Both the position numbers and the translations under genes were made by a program. This document shows positions 12,438 to 19,717 of a stretch of 19,717 nucleotides of DNA, piece by piece. The notes under the pieces are model-generated. The model was not told where the DNA came from. It saw only the letters and a program-made list of their open reading frames with translations, and did no database searches. Origin of the DNA: DASXAQ01 sp036406615 (GTDB taxonomy: Bacteria; Actinomycetota; UBA4738); assembly GCA_036406615.1 (NCBI GenBank), contig DASXAQ010000099.1:1-19717 (forward strand). The letters run 5' to 3'. The first letter of the stretch is position 1. Each line of letters opens with the position of its first letter.

Positions 12438-14291
12438 ATGATGACGATTCGCACGCGCGACGACCTCCGGAACGTGGCCATCGTGGCGCACGTGGACCAC
12501 GGCAAGACGACGCTCGTCGACGCGATGCTGTGGCAGTCGGGCGTATTCCGCGCGAACCAGGCGGTTGCCGAGCGCGTGATGGACTCGATGGACCTCGAAC
12601 GCGAGAAGGGCATCACGATCCTCGCGAAGAACCTCGCGGTCCGCTACGGCGACGTGAAGATCAACATCGTCGACACGCCGGGCCACGCCGACTTCGGCGG
12701 CGAGGTCGAGCGAGCCCTCACGATGGTGGACGGAGCGCTGCTGTTGGTCGACGCCAGCGAGGGGCCGCTGCCGCAGACGCGGTTCGTCCTGCGCAAGACG
12801 CTCGAGGCGCGCCTGCCGGTCGTGCTGGTCGTCAACAAGATCGACCGCCCGGACGCCCGGGTACGCGAGGTGGTGGACGAGGTCTACGAGTTGTTCCTCG
12901 ACCTGGACGCGGACGAGTCGCAGATCGAATTCCCGATCCTGTACACGAACGCGCGGGCAGGGCAGGCCTCCGCCGACCCGTCCGCCCCGGGCGCCGACCT
13001 GAAGCCGCTCTTCGAGGCGTTGCTGAAACGGATCCCCGCGCCGCGGTACGAAGATGGCCACCCGCTTCAGGCGCTGGTGACGAACCTGGACGCGACGCCC
13101 TATCTCGGGCGCCTTGCCCTGTGTCGCGTGCTGAACGGCACGATCCGGCGCGGGCAGCTGGTGGCCTGGTGCCGCGCGAACGGACAGGTGGAGCGGGTGA
13201 AGCTCTCCGAGCTCACCGTGGCCGAGGCGCTCGACCGCGTCCCGGCCGACGAGGCCGGTCCAGGGGAGATCATCGCCGTCGCCGGCATCGACGAGGTGAC
13301 CATCGGCGAGACGCTCGCCGATCCCGACGACCCGCGCCCCCTTCCCGTGACGCATGTCGACGAGCCGAGCCTTTCGATGACGGTCGGCGTCAACACGTCG
13401 CCGCTGCAGGGGCAGAGCGGGTCGAAGCTGACGGCCCGGCTCATCAAGAGCCGCCTTGACCAGGAGGTCGTCGGCAACGTCGCGGTGCGCGTCCTCGACA
13501 CCGAACGCCCCGACACCTGGGAGGTCCAGGGCCGCGGCGAGCTTCAGCTCGCGGTGCTCGTGGAGATGATGCGCCGCGAGGGATTCGAGCTGACGGTCGG
13601 CAAGCCCCAGGTGCTCACCCGAATGGTCGACGGCGACGTGTGGGAGCCCGTTGAGCGCGTGGCGATCGACGTCCCCGAGGAGTACTTCGGTGTCGTCAGC
13701 CAGCTGCTGGCGCTGCGCAAGGGCCGCGTCGAAGAGACGGTCAACCACGGCACGGGATGGGTCCGGATGACGTATGTGGTCCCGGCCCGCGGCCTGATCG
13801 GGTTCCGGACCGAGTTCCTGACCGAGACGCGCGGCACCGGGCAGCTCCACCATGTGTTCGAGGGCTACGAGCCGTGGGCGGGCGAGCTGCGCACGCGCCC
13901 CACCGGCTCCCTGGTGGCCGACCGGCGCGGCATGGCCACCACGTACGCGCTGCTCGCCCTGCAGGAGCGCGGCGAGCTGTTCATCGGACCGACCGCCCAC
14001 GTCTACGAGGGGATGATCGTGGGGGAGAATCCGCGGTCCGAGGACATGGACGTCAACCCGGCGCGGGAACGCAAGTTGACCAACATGCGCAGCGCGACGT
14101 CCGACGAGCTGGTGCGGCTGATCCCGCACCGTGACCTGTCCCTCGAGCAGGCGCTCGAGTTCATCCGTGAGGACGAGTGCGTCGAAGTCACCCCGGCCAT
14201 CGTCCGTCTTCGCAAGCTCGCGCTGTCCGCCGACCAGCGCGCGAAGACCCGCAGCCGGGCGCGGGGAGGCGGCGCCGGGGGAGACGGCTGA
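12438..14291 (+). CDS. typA: Ribosome-associated GTPase TypA/BipA
   Basis: This translational GTPase of the EF-G/LepA superfamily binds the 70S ribosome and supports ribosome assembly and stress growth. At 617 residues it has normal full length. G motifs are complete: AHVDHGKT at 17-24, the switch I Thr60 in KGITI, DTPGHADF at 79-86 and NKID at 133-136. After the G domain come the beta-barrel domain and two EF-G-like domains ('LIKSRLDQEVVGNVAVRV', 'GRGELQLAVLVEMMRREGFELTVGKPQV'). The TypA-specific C-terminal part ends the protein ('RGLIGFRTEFLTETRGTG', 'GPTAHVYEGMIVGENPRSEDMDVNPARERKLTNMRS'). The ATG at 12438 or 12441 follows GAGGG (12428-12432). No terminator separates it from the upstream tRNA gene, so read-through from the tRNA promoter is possible. 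Confidence 0.96.
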   Translation: MMTIRTRDDLRNVAIVAHVDHGKTTLVDAMLWQSGVFRANQAVAERVMDSMDLEREKGITILAKNLAVRYGDVKINIVDTPGHADFGGEVERALTMVDGALLLVDASEGPLPQTRFVLRKTLEARLPVVLVVNKIDRPDARVREVVDEVYELFLDLDADESQIEFPILYTNARAGQASADPSAPGADLKPLFEALLKRIPAPRYEDGHPLQALVTNLDATPYLGRLALCRVLNGTIRRGQLVAWCRANGQVERVKLSELTVAEALDRVPADEAGPGEIIAVAGIDEVTIGETLADPDDPRPLPVTHVDEPSLSMTVGVNTSPLQGQSGSKLTARLIKSRLDQEVVGNVAVRVLDTERPDTWEVQGRGELQLAVLVEMMRREGFELTVGKPQVLTRMVDGDVWEPVERVAIDVPEEYFGVVSQLLALRKGRVEETVNHGTGWVRMTYVVPARGLIGFRTEFLTETRGTGQLHHVFEGYEPWAGELRTRPTGSLVADRRGMATTYALLALQERGELFIGPTAHVYEGMIVGENPRSEDMDVNPARERKLTNMRSATSDELVRLIPHRDLSLEQALEFIREDECVEVTPAIVRLRKLALSADQRAKTRSRARGGGAGGDG

Positions 14292-14348
14292 CAAGTCCGC
14301 ACCCGCCAGGCATCATGGTCAGGCTCGGGCGGCGCCCCGAAGGTCTTC

Positions 14349-15692
14349 ATGGACGGTATCGAGACACCAACGCAGGCCGAGAAGCGGTGGCCGCTGCGCC
14401 TCGATCGGCTGCGGCTGCGGTTCCGCGACCCCGGCCTCGAGAACGCATTTCGGGACGACCGGTTCCGCCACAACATCGGGAACATCCGCTTCGCCTTCGT
14501 GGCGGGGATCGCCTTCTGGGTCGCCTGGGGCCTGATCCTGCGACCGCACATCCTCGCCCTCTCCGACCGCAGGCTCGACGCGATCATCCGCTACGGCGTG
14601 TTCATCCCCATGCTGCTCGTCGGCCTCGGGCTCACGTTCACTCCCTTGTTCCGGCGCATCTGGCAGGGGATGTCGGTCGTCGTCGCGGTAACGACCATCG
14701 TGGTGTGGGTCTACTACGTCTCGCACGTCCTGACGCTGCCGCCCGAGTACGGCTACGTCGGCATCATCCTGATCACGGCGTTCACGTACACGCTGGCTCG
14801 GCTCCGCTTCGTCCTGGTGGTGCTGATCATGGTGATCGGCATCGCCGCCTACCTCCCGTATGCGATCACGGCGAACTACATCGTCGATGTCACGCGGGTG
14901 CTCGCGACGCTCTTCCTGATCTCGTTCGGGATGCTGGGCGGACTGGCGGCCTATCGACTCGAACGGTTCTCGCGACAGGTGTTCCTGCGCGAGCGCCAGG
15001 TTCAACAGGAGCGGGAGCGATCCGACAGCCTGCTGCTGAACATCCTGCCCCAGGCCATCTTCGAGCAACTCAAGCGCTCGCCCGACGCGCGCGTCGCTCA
15101 GGCGTTCGACCAGGTGACGGTCCTGTTCGCCGACGCGGTGGGATCCACGCAGCAGGGCGCACGGTCATCTCCGGAGGCGTTCGCCGCCGCCCTGGACGAG
15201 CTCTTCCGCCGGTTCGACCAGATCGCGGATCACCATGGCCTGGAGAAGATCAAGACCATCGGCGACGCGTACATGGCCGTGGCCGGCGCGCCCGTCCCCA
15301 TGGCGAACCACGCCGCGGCGGCCGCGTCGATGGCGCTCGAGGTCCTCGCCGAGGCGGGGCAGGTTCGGTGGCCCTCCGGTGACCCGCTCATGGTCCGGAT
15401 CGGCGTCGCCACCGGGCCGGCCGTTGCCGGAATCATCGGCTATCGGAAATTCGCCTACGACCTCTGGGGCGACACCGTGAACCTCGCCAGCAGGCTCCAG
15501 GAAATCGCGGAGCCGGGCCAGGCGCTCGTCTCGGACCCGACGGCCGTCCTGTTGAGGGATGACTACGAGTTCGGGGCATCCCTGACCTTGGAACTCAAGG
15601 GCAAGGGACCCACCCCGGTCCGCGTGCTGCTGGCCCGCCGCGCCGATGCTCCGATCACGGTGCCGTCCTCGGAATCGGGGATGACCTCGTGA
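14349..15692 (+). CDS. Six-TM class III adenylate cyclase
   Basis: The 447-residue protein has a membrane domain (about 46-202) with six hydrophobic segments. A helical linker (about 203-245, rich in Arg/Glu/Gln) follows, ending in SLLLNILPQAI, the usual cyclase-transducer motif. The class III catalytic domain is at about 254-435. Metal-binding Asp262 (LFADAVGST) and Asp306 (IGDAYM) are present, with adenine-selecting Lys302 and Asp371 (FAYDLWGD) and transition-state Asn378 and Arg382 (VNLASR). It should make cAMP as a homodimer. The membrane domain lacks a known sensor motif. GAAGG lies six bases before the ATG. Its TGA overlaps the GTG of the next gene (GTGA), which encodes a binding-protein-like lipoprotein. 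Co-production suggests the two act together. Confidence 0.92.
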   Translation: MDGIETPTQAEKRWPLRLDRLRLRFRDPGLENAFRDDRFRHNIGNIRFAFVAGIAFWVAWGLILRPHILALSDRRLDAIIRYGVFIPMLLVGLGLTFTPLFRRIWQGMSVVVAVTTIVVWVYYVSHVLTLPPEYGYVGIILITAFTYTLARLRFVLVVLIMVIGIAAYLPYAITANYIVDVTRVLATLFLISFGMLGGLAAYRLERFSRQVFLRERQVQQERERSDSLLLNILPQAIFEQLKRSPDARVAQAFDQVTVLFADAVGSTQQGARSSPEAFAAALDELFRRFDQIADHHGLEKIKTIGDAYMAVAGAPVPMANHAAAAASMALEVLAEAGQVRWPSGDPLMVRIGVATGPAVAGIIGYRKFAYDLWGDTVNLASRLQEIAEPGQALVSDPTAVLLRDDYEFGASLTLELKGKGPTPVRVLLARRADAPITVPSSESGMTS

Positions 15693-16594
15693 GGAGATTC
15701 GTCCTGCTGGCTGCCTGCCTGAGCCTGGCGGCCTGCACTCCCTCCGGTCCGGGCCGGACACCGCAAAACCCGGGGGGAGCCAAGGGGATCATCGTCGTCG
15801 GCGTGTCCGGCGCGTTCACCGAGAACCGGCTCGTGGCGGAGATGTATGCCCAGGTTCTGGAGCGAGCCGGCTACACGGTGGAGCGGCAGTTCGACTTCCC
15901 GTCCCGAGAGATCTCCCAGAATGCCCTGGAGTCGGGACAGATCGACCTGACGCCGGAGTACCTGTCGTCGCTACTCCTGTACCTCGACCCGAACGCGCAG
16001 GCATCGAACGATCCCGCCGCCGTTGCCGGGCAGGACCGCGAGCGGTTGCAGCCCAGCGGGATCACGCTGCTCACGCCCTCCCGAGCCAACGACACGAACG
16101 AGTTCGTTGCGAACGCCGAGACGGCCCGGCGATTCCATCTGACGACGATGAGCTCGCTGGCTCCCGTCGCTGGCCGGTTGGTGTTCGGTGGCTCACCCGA
16201 GTGCCCGCAGCGACCGCTCTGTCTCCTGGGGCTGCAGCGTGCGTACGGGATCCTCTTCGACGACTTCACGCCGCTGGATGCCGGCGGGCCGAAGACGATC
16301 GCCGCGCTCAAGGACGACCAGGTGCAGATCGGACTGCTCTTCTCGACGGATCCGAGCATTGCCAGGGACGGCTTCGTCCCGCTCGTGGACGACCGGCACC
16401 TCCAGAACGCGGAGAACATCACGCCCGTGATCCGCTCGGACAAGCTGAACGACGAGATCCGTGGGTTGCTCGATGCGGTGAGCGCGCGGCTCACGACCCA
16501 GAACGTGACCGCCCTCGTCGGGAAGGTCGTGCTGGACGGGCAGGGTGTGAAGCAAGCGGCGACGGAGTTCCTGGCCGCGAACGACCTGTTGTAG
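15689..16594 (+). CDS. OpuAC/ProX/OsmF-type substrate-binding lipoprotein (orphan)
   Basis: The 301-residue product has a lipoprotein signal with lipobox LAAC (Cys16). The mature protein matches glycine-betaine/choline-type binding proteins (OpuAC/OsmF/YehZ group): 'VGVSGAFTENRLVAEMYAQVLERAGYTVERQF', 'SREISQNALESGQIDLTPEYLSSLLLYL', 'FGGSPECPQRPLCLLGLQRAYGI', 'KTIAALKDDQVQIGLLFSTDPSI' and 'DDRHLQNAENITPVIR'. The family binds quaternary ammonium solutes for ABC import. No permease or ATPase gene is adjacent; instead the GTG start overlaps the adenylate cyclase stop. The ligand may differ from betaine, since the aromatic cage cannot be judged here. It should be anchored on the outer face of the cytoplasmic membrane. 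It could be a sensory subunit for the cyclase or a leftover transporter part. Confidence 0.8.
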   Translation: MRRFVLLAACLSLAACTPSGPGRTPQNPGGAKGIIVVGVSGAFTENRLVAEMYAQVLERAGYTVERQFDFPSREISQNALESGQIDLTPEYLSSLLLYLDPNAQASNDPAAVAGQDRERLQPSGITLLTPSRANDTNEFVANAETARRFHLTTMSSLAPVAGRLVFGGSPECPQRPLCLLGLQRAYGILFDDFTPLDAGGPKTIAALKDDQVQIGLLFSTDPSIARDGFVPLVDDRHLQNAENITPVIRSDKLNDEIRGLLDAVSARLTTQNVTALVGKVVLDGQGVKQAATEFLAANDLL

Positions 16595-16599
16595 GACTC

Positions 16600-16629
16600 G
16601 CGCTTCGGCGCTCCTGCGCACGCGTGCGC
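16600..16629 (+). terminator. UUCG hairpin and GCGCACGCGTGCGC palindrome
   Basis: GCGC-TTCG-GCGC (16600-16611) is a C(UUCG)G tetraloop hairpin six bases after the binding-protein stop. The 14-bp perfect palindrome GCGCACGCGTGCGC follows at 16616-16629. No U-tract is present. The element may attenuate or terminate transcription before the propeller lipoprotein gene. Confidence 0.35.
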
Positions 16630-16665
16630 CGTCCCGGCCTCGTCGGCCATCCGTATGACTGGGAT

Positions 16666-17667
16666 GTGAGGGCGCACCGCCTGGGGATGCTGCTCCTGGT
16701 GATGTCGTTGGCCGCCGCCTGCGGTGGGGCCGCCGGCGGCCCGGCAAGCTCGGGCTCGAATGGACCGACGGCGCCGGCTGCGCCGACCTCGGTGGGAGCG
16801 TCACCCTCCACGGCGCCGCCGGCCGTTCTCGCCGAGGTCCTCACCCGCGTGGACGTCGCCGATCAGCCCGACCCCGTGCTGCTGACCCACGGGTCGATCT
16901 GGGTGGGGCACTACCAGGCGAACGGGCTGGAGCGCGTCGACCCGGCGAGCGGGAGGGTGATCGACACCGTGCCGGCGCGATCGCCGATCGACCTGGTCGA
17001 GGCGTTCGGCTCCGTATGGGCGGTCGAGCTGACGGCCGACCGCGTCGCCCGCATCGACCCCTCCACCGGCCGGGTCGTCGACCGGATCGCCGTCGGTCGC
17101 GAACCGGATGGGATCGCCGCGGGCTTCGGGTCGATCTGGGCCGTCAACCAACTGGAGGGGACCCTGTCTCGCATCGACCCGGGGAACGGGAAGGTCACCG
17201 GCACGTTCCCGCTGCAGGGCACTCCGCTGTACGCGACCGCAGCCTTCGGAAGCGTGTGGGTCACCGATACCGACGGCAACCAGGTGATGCGCATCGACCC
17301 GAAGACGGGGAAGACGATCGCCAACGTCCACACCGACGCCGTACCCATTCACGTCCTGGCCGTTGGAAGCGCGCTGTGGGTCACCACCTTCGAGGGCGGC
17401 ACGTTGCAGCGGATCGACCCCGGGACCAACCGGGTCACGGCGTCCGTCGCCGTCGGCGACGGGGCCGATGGTCTGCTGCTCCACGACGGTTCGTTGTGGG
17501 TGACGACCGATCGGGCGAACACGGTCGTGCGCGTCGACCCCGCCGGGCCTGCCGTGCTACGGGTGTGGGACGTGGGGACGCAACCGCACAACGGCGTGTT
17601 CGCGAAGGGCTCGTTCTGGACCGCGGCGTTCGACGACGGGAAGCTGTTGCGACTCTCGCTCCCGTGA
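16666..17667 (+). CDS. YncE-like beta-propeller lipoprotein
   Basis: From the GTG at 16666 the protein has 333 residues. It starts with a lipoprotein-like signal (MRAHRLG, hydrophobic, LAAAC with Cys19) and a Ser/Pro/Ala-rich tether to about residue 50. Seven short beta repeats of about 40 residues follow, of the form 'GS-I/V-WV....V.RIDP.TG.V...I.VG..P'. RVDPASG, RIDPSTG, RIDPGNG, RIDPKTG, RIDPGTN and RVDPAGP are the visible signatures. This is the YVTN/YncE-type propeller. No active-site residues are known for the class; it is likely a binding or scaffold protein on the outer membrane face. The ATG at 16687 is an alternative start but would lose the basic n-region. It follows the binding-protein gene by 71 bp in the same direction. 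Confidence 0.75.
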   Translation: MRAHRLGMLLLVMSLAAACGGAAGGPASSGSNGPTAPAAPTSVGASPSTAPPAVLAEVLTRVDVADQPDPVLLTHGSIWVGHYQANGLERVDPASGRVIDTVPARSPIDLVEAFGSVWAVELTADRVARIDPSTGRVVDRIAVGREPDGIAAGFGSIWAVNQLEGTLSRIDPGNGKVTGTFPLQGTPLYATAAFGSVWVTDTDGNQVMRIDPKTGKTIANVHTDAVPIHVLAVGSALWVTTFEGGTLQRIDPGTNRVTASVAVGDGADGLLLHDGSLWVTTDRANTVVRVDPAGPAVLRVWDVGTQPHNGVFAKGSFWTAAFDDGKLLRLSLP

Positions 17668-17713
17668 CGCGGCGGTGCGCATCTTGCCTTCGACGAGACA
17701 GCGTGGGAACGAT

Positions 17714-18706
17714 TCAGCGGGGGCCGTGAGGGTGGCTGGTCGACGGCCGGAGCTGCGTCCACACCCGCTTCGACAGGCCCTCGATCGTTCGGATGTTGCC
17801 CGATTCGCTGGACGTACCGCCCACCAACACGGCGATGACGTAGTTGCGGCCGTCGCCCCGGACGCAGCCGATGCTGTTCACCTGCCACGCGCCGTCATGG
17901 GGGAGCCAACCGTTCTTCAGCGCCACGGTGGCCTTGCGCGCGACCCCGGCGGATACGCCCCAGGCCTGCGCCGGGTCCACGTGGGTCATCAGGTCCAAGG
18001 CGTACCGGCGTGAGCTCCGCGTGAACAGGTTGCTCGGGTAGCAGATCTGCTTGATCAACCGGACCTGGTCGAGCGCGCTGGTGGTCGAGAGCCCCCAGTA
18101 GCCGGCCTGGTTCGGGACGGTGTTCTCGAGCCCGGCGCGAGCGTTGTACTGGGCGACGGCCGGCGCGCCCCCCAGGAGCTCCCAGAGGTCCTCGGCCGCG
18201 TCGTTGTCGCTCTCCTCGATCATCCGTCGGGAGAGCTCGCGCTCGTCCTCGGTCAGATCCCGGTCCTCGGCCTGCGCCCTGCTGAGCAGCGTCTCGAGGA
18301 TGTCCACTTTCATGATGCTCGCGGTGATCGATCGCACCCCCGGGCGATAGACGAAGGACTGACCCGTCGCCGTGTCGACGACGGCGGCCGTGATGGTGCC
18401 CGGCTGCGCCCCGAGGTAGCGGCTCAGCGCCGGCCGCAGGAGGCGCCCTGGTCGAACCACGGCGGGCACGGATCCCGGCGTCGACGACGGATCGGTCGAG
18501 ACGGTGGCCCCGGGGGTGGGGCTCGGCCGCGCAGCCGCGGTCGAGTGGGAATGCGGCCGCGCGATGATGAAGGCGCTCGCGACCACCAGGACGATCACGA
18601 CGACCGTGCGGGAGAGCCGCTCCATCCGCCGTTGAGATGTCCGACGCCGCAGCCGCCGGGGTCCCGGGGGCGCCCCGGGGGGTGAGAGTGGCTCCGCTTC
18701 GCTCAT
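17714..18706 (-). CDS. Membrane-anchored class A beta-lactamase-fold serine hydrolase
   Basis: From the ATG at 18706 the protein has 330 residues. It has a charged cytoplasmic head (1-33), one membrane segment (about 34-50), a Pro/Thr/Ser-rich tether (about 51-85) and an extracytoplasmic domain. The domain carries the serine-hydrolase triad of motifs: Ser130-Ile-Met-Lys133 (SxxK), Ser166-Asp-Asn168 (SDN) and Lys264-Asn-Gly266 in the KTG position. A Glu166-type ExxLN omega-loop is not visible after the SDN motif; instead 'VPNQAGYWGLSTTSALD' occurs. This pattern is seen in beta-lactamase-like proteins that probably act on peptidoglycan or are not true lactamases. I would not call resistance from it. 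No SD precedes the ATG at 18706; the ATG at 18625, just before the membrane segment, is another option. Confidence 0.75.
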   Translation of the reverse strand: MSEAEPLSPPGAPPGPRRLRRRTSQRRMERLSRTVVVIVLVVASAFIIARPHSHSTAAARPSPTPGATVSTDPSSTPGSVPAVVRPGRLLRPALSRYLGAQPGTITAAVVDTATGQSFVYRPGVRSITASIMKVDILETLLSRAQAEDRDLTEDERELSRRMIEESDNDAAEDLWELLGGAPAVAQYNARAGLENTVPNQAGYWGLSTTSALDQVRLIKQICYPSNLFTRSSRRYALDLMTHVDPAQAWGVSAGVARKATVALKNGWLPHDGAWQVNSIGCVRGDGRNYVIAVLVGGTSSESGNIRTIEGLSKRVWTQLRPSTSHPHGPR

Positions 18707-18802
18707 CGCCGCCGGGAGTCTCGCACACACGCCGGGGACGAGGTCCGATTCGAGGCCGTTTGGCCATGGACGCAAGGGTCGCTCAGGGCAATTGGGTCAA
18801 TC

Positions 18803-18832
18803 TTGCGAAATCTCCCGAGTCGGTGATACGGT
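18803..18832 (+). promoter_or_regulatory. Extended -10 promoter upstream of the sedolisin gene
   Basis: TTGCGA (18803-18808) and TACGGT (18827-18832) are spaced by 18 bp, with TG at 18824-18825 giving an extended -10 (TGATACGGT). Transcription would begin near 18839 and leave a leader of about 120 nt before the start at 18960. The 18-bp spacing matches the other two promoters called in the window. Confidence 0.4.
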
Positions 18833-18959
18833 GCCCGGCGGCCCGCCCAGGGCCAGCACCAGACGGTGGGCCCGCGATCGACTCGTCGCCGGGCGAGGGG
18901 ATCGCTGGCTCAAACCGCCTGTTCGTCGGTCGTTTCGAGCATGGAGAAGGGGAGGAAGT

Positions 18960-19717
18960 ATGCATCGAACCGTCAAACGATTGGCCATCGGGATGGCCGC
19001 GGGCGCCGTGGTGGTCGCCCTTGCCGTTCCCTCGATCGCGTCCGCGGCGCCGAGGACCTTCGCGGTCACGCCCGCGTATGCGAACCAGCGGAACCTGGTT
19101 CGACACGCATCCGGCACCGTGTCGTTCCGCATCGTCCTGCACTGGCGTCAGCAGGCCCAACTGCTGCGCACGATCACCGCGGTCACCACGCCCGGCAGCG
19201 CATCGTACGGGCACTACCTGACCCCGGCGCAGTTCCGCGCCGACTTCGCACCGGCGCAGTCCGACGTCGCGCGCGTGTCCTCGTGGCTTCGCGGCCACGG
19301 GTTCACGGTGGGCTCCGTCCCCGCGAATCGTCTGTGGGTGAATGCGAGCGGCAGCGTGGCGCAGGTGGAGAAGGCGTTCGGCACGACGCTGAACCTGTAC
19401 CGCTTCCAGGGCCACGTCGTCCGCGCGGCGTCCTCGGCCGTGTCGATCCCCGCGTCCGTCGCCGGTGTGATCAGCGGCGTGACGGGGCTCGACCAGACGA
19501 GGGCGACGCCGTCGGCGCTCCCGCCGCTGGACCCGGTGTTCCTCAACGCGCCGCCGTGCTCGAAGTACTGGGGCGAGCAGATCGCGACGGACAAGCCGCA
19601 GGCGTACGGCGCATTCCAGCCCTACGCGCCGTGTGGGCTGCGTCCCAACCAGATCCGCAAGGCCTACGGGTTCGATCAGAGTTCGGCGACCGGGGCCGGC
19701 GTGACGATCGGCATCCT
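18960..19717 (+). CDS. Secreted sedolisin/kumamolisin-type protease (S53), 3' end outside window
   Basis: The frame opens at the ATG at 18960, directly after AGGGGAGGAAGT, and stays open to the window end (252 codons). A signal peptide (about 1-31, MHRTVKRLAIG...SIASAAP) is followed by the pro-kumamolisin activation domain: 'GTVSFRIVLHWRQQAQLLRTI', 'TTPGSASYGHYLTPAQFRADFAP', 'VSSWLRGHGFTV', 'ANRLWVNASGSVAQVEKAFGTTLNLYRF' and 'SIPASVAGVISGVTGLD'. The catalytic domain just begins ('QIRKAYGFDQ...GAGVTIGI'). The Ser-Glu-Asp catalytic residues lie beyond the end and cannot be checked. S53 enzymes are secreted endopeptidases active at acid pH, and the prodomain keeps them silent until acidification. 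Confidence 0.88.
   Translation, partial: MHRTVKRLAIGMAAGAVVVALAVPSIASAAPRTFAVTPAYANQRNLVRHASGTVSFRIVLHWRQQAQLLRTITAVTTPGSASYGHYLTPAQFRADFAPAQSDVARVSSWLRGHGFTVGSVPANRLWVNASGSVAQVEKAFGTTLNLYRFQGHVVRAASSAVSIPASVAGVISGVTGLDQTRATPSALPPLDPVFLNAPPCSKYWGEQIATDKPQAYGAFQPYAPCGLRPNQIRKAYGFDQSSATGAGVTIGI

Noticed and set aside
12372..14294. 640-codon open frame antisense to typA
   Set aside because: It mirrors the codon positions of a full-length, motif-complete TypA and has no recognisable domain.
1..19717. Mobile element, phage or CRISPR content
   Set aside because: No transposase, integrase, phage structural gene, spaced direct-repeat array or terminal inverted repeats flanking a cargo were seen. 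The two tRNA genes are not followed by an integrase or a repeated tRNA 3' end.

Overview
The window comes from a high-GC bacterium. GC-rich third codon positions, frequent GTG starts, SD-type ribosome sites, a DUF2993/LmeA-like protein, a PPOX/F420-type split-barrel protein and TTGAC-N18-TANNNT promoters all fit Actinomycetota. A high-GC Chloroflexota lineage cannot be excluded from sequence alone. No insertion sequence, phage, CRISPR, rRNA or obvious horizontally acquired block is visible; this looks like ordinary chromosome.

Layout. Positions 1-1030 hold a promoter, a long leader with a 17-codon coupled mini-ORF, and a small membrane protein. Positions 1031-4246 hold three exported proteins: a repeat protein with AVG/WDG-type beta repeats, a virginiamycin-B-lyase-like beta-propeller, and a glutamic (G1/eqolisin) peptidase. 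Positions 4339-7762 form a signalling block: an MmcQ/YjbR protein, a stand-alone PAS protein coupled to a receiver-only response regulator, a divergent REC-GGDEF diguanylate cyclase, a two-TM protein and an LmeA-like protein. Positions 7867-10414 hold a small exported His/Cys-rich protein and a secreted kelch-GH5 glycosidase. Positions 10566-14291 are housekeeping: a tandem PPOX protein, tadA, two tRNA-Ser genes and typA/bipA. Positions 14349-17667 hold a six-TM class III adenylate cyclase, a coupled ProX/OsmF-like lipoprotein and a YncE-like propeller lipoprotein. The right end has a membrane-anchored class A beta-lactamase-fold protein and the 5' part of a sedolisin (S53) protease.

Two themes stand out. 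One is secretion: four beta-propeller or propeller-like exported proteins, two acid-active peptidase families (G1 and S53) and a GH5 enzyme suggest polymer degradation outside the cell, possibly in an acidic soil or sediment. The other is nucleotide second messengers: a c-di-GMP synthase with its own receiver, and a membrane adenylate cyclase whose stop codon overlaps the start of an orphan compatible-solute-type binding lipoprotein. The latter is the best candidate here for an undescribed sensory unit. All functions are read from motifs; nothing was searched against databases.
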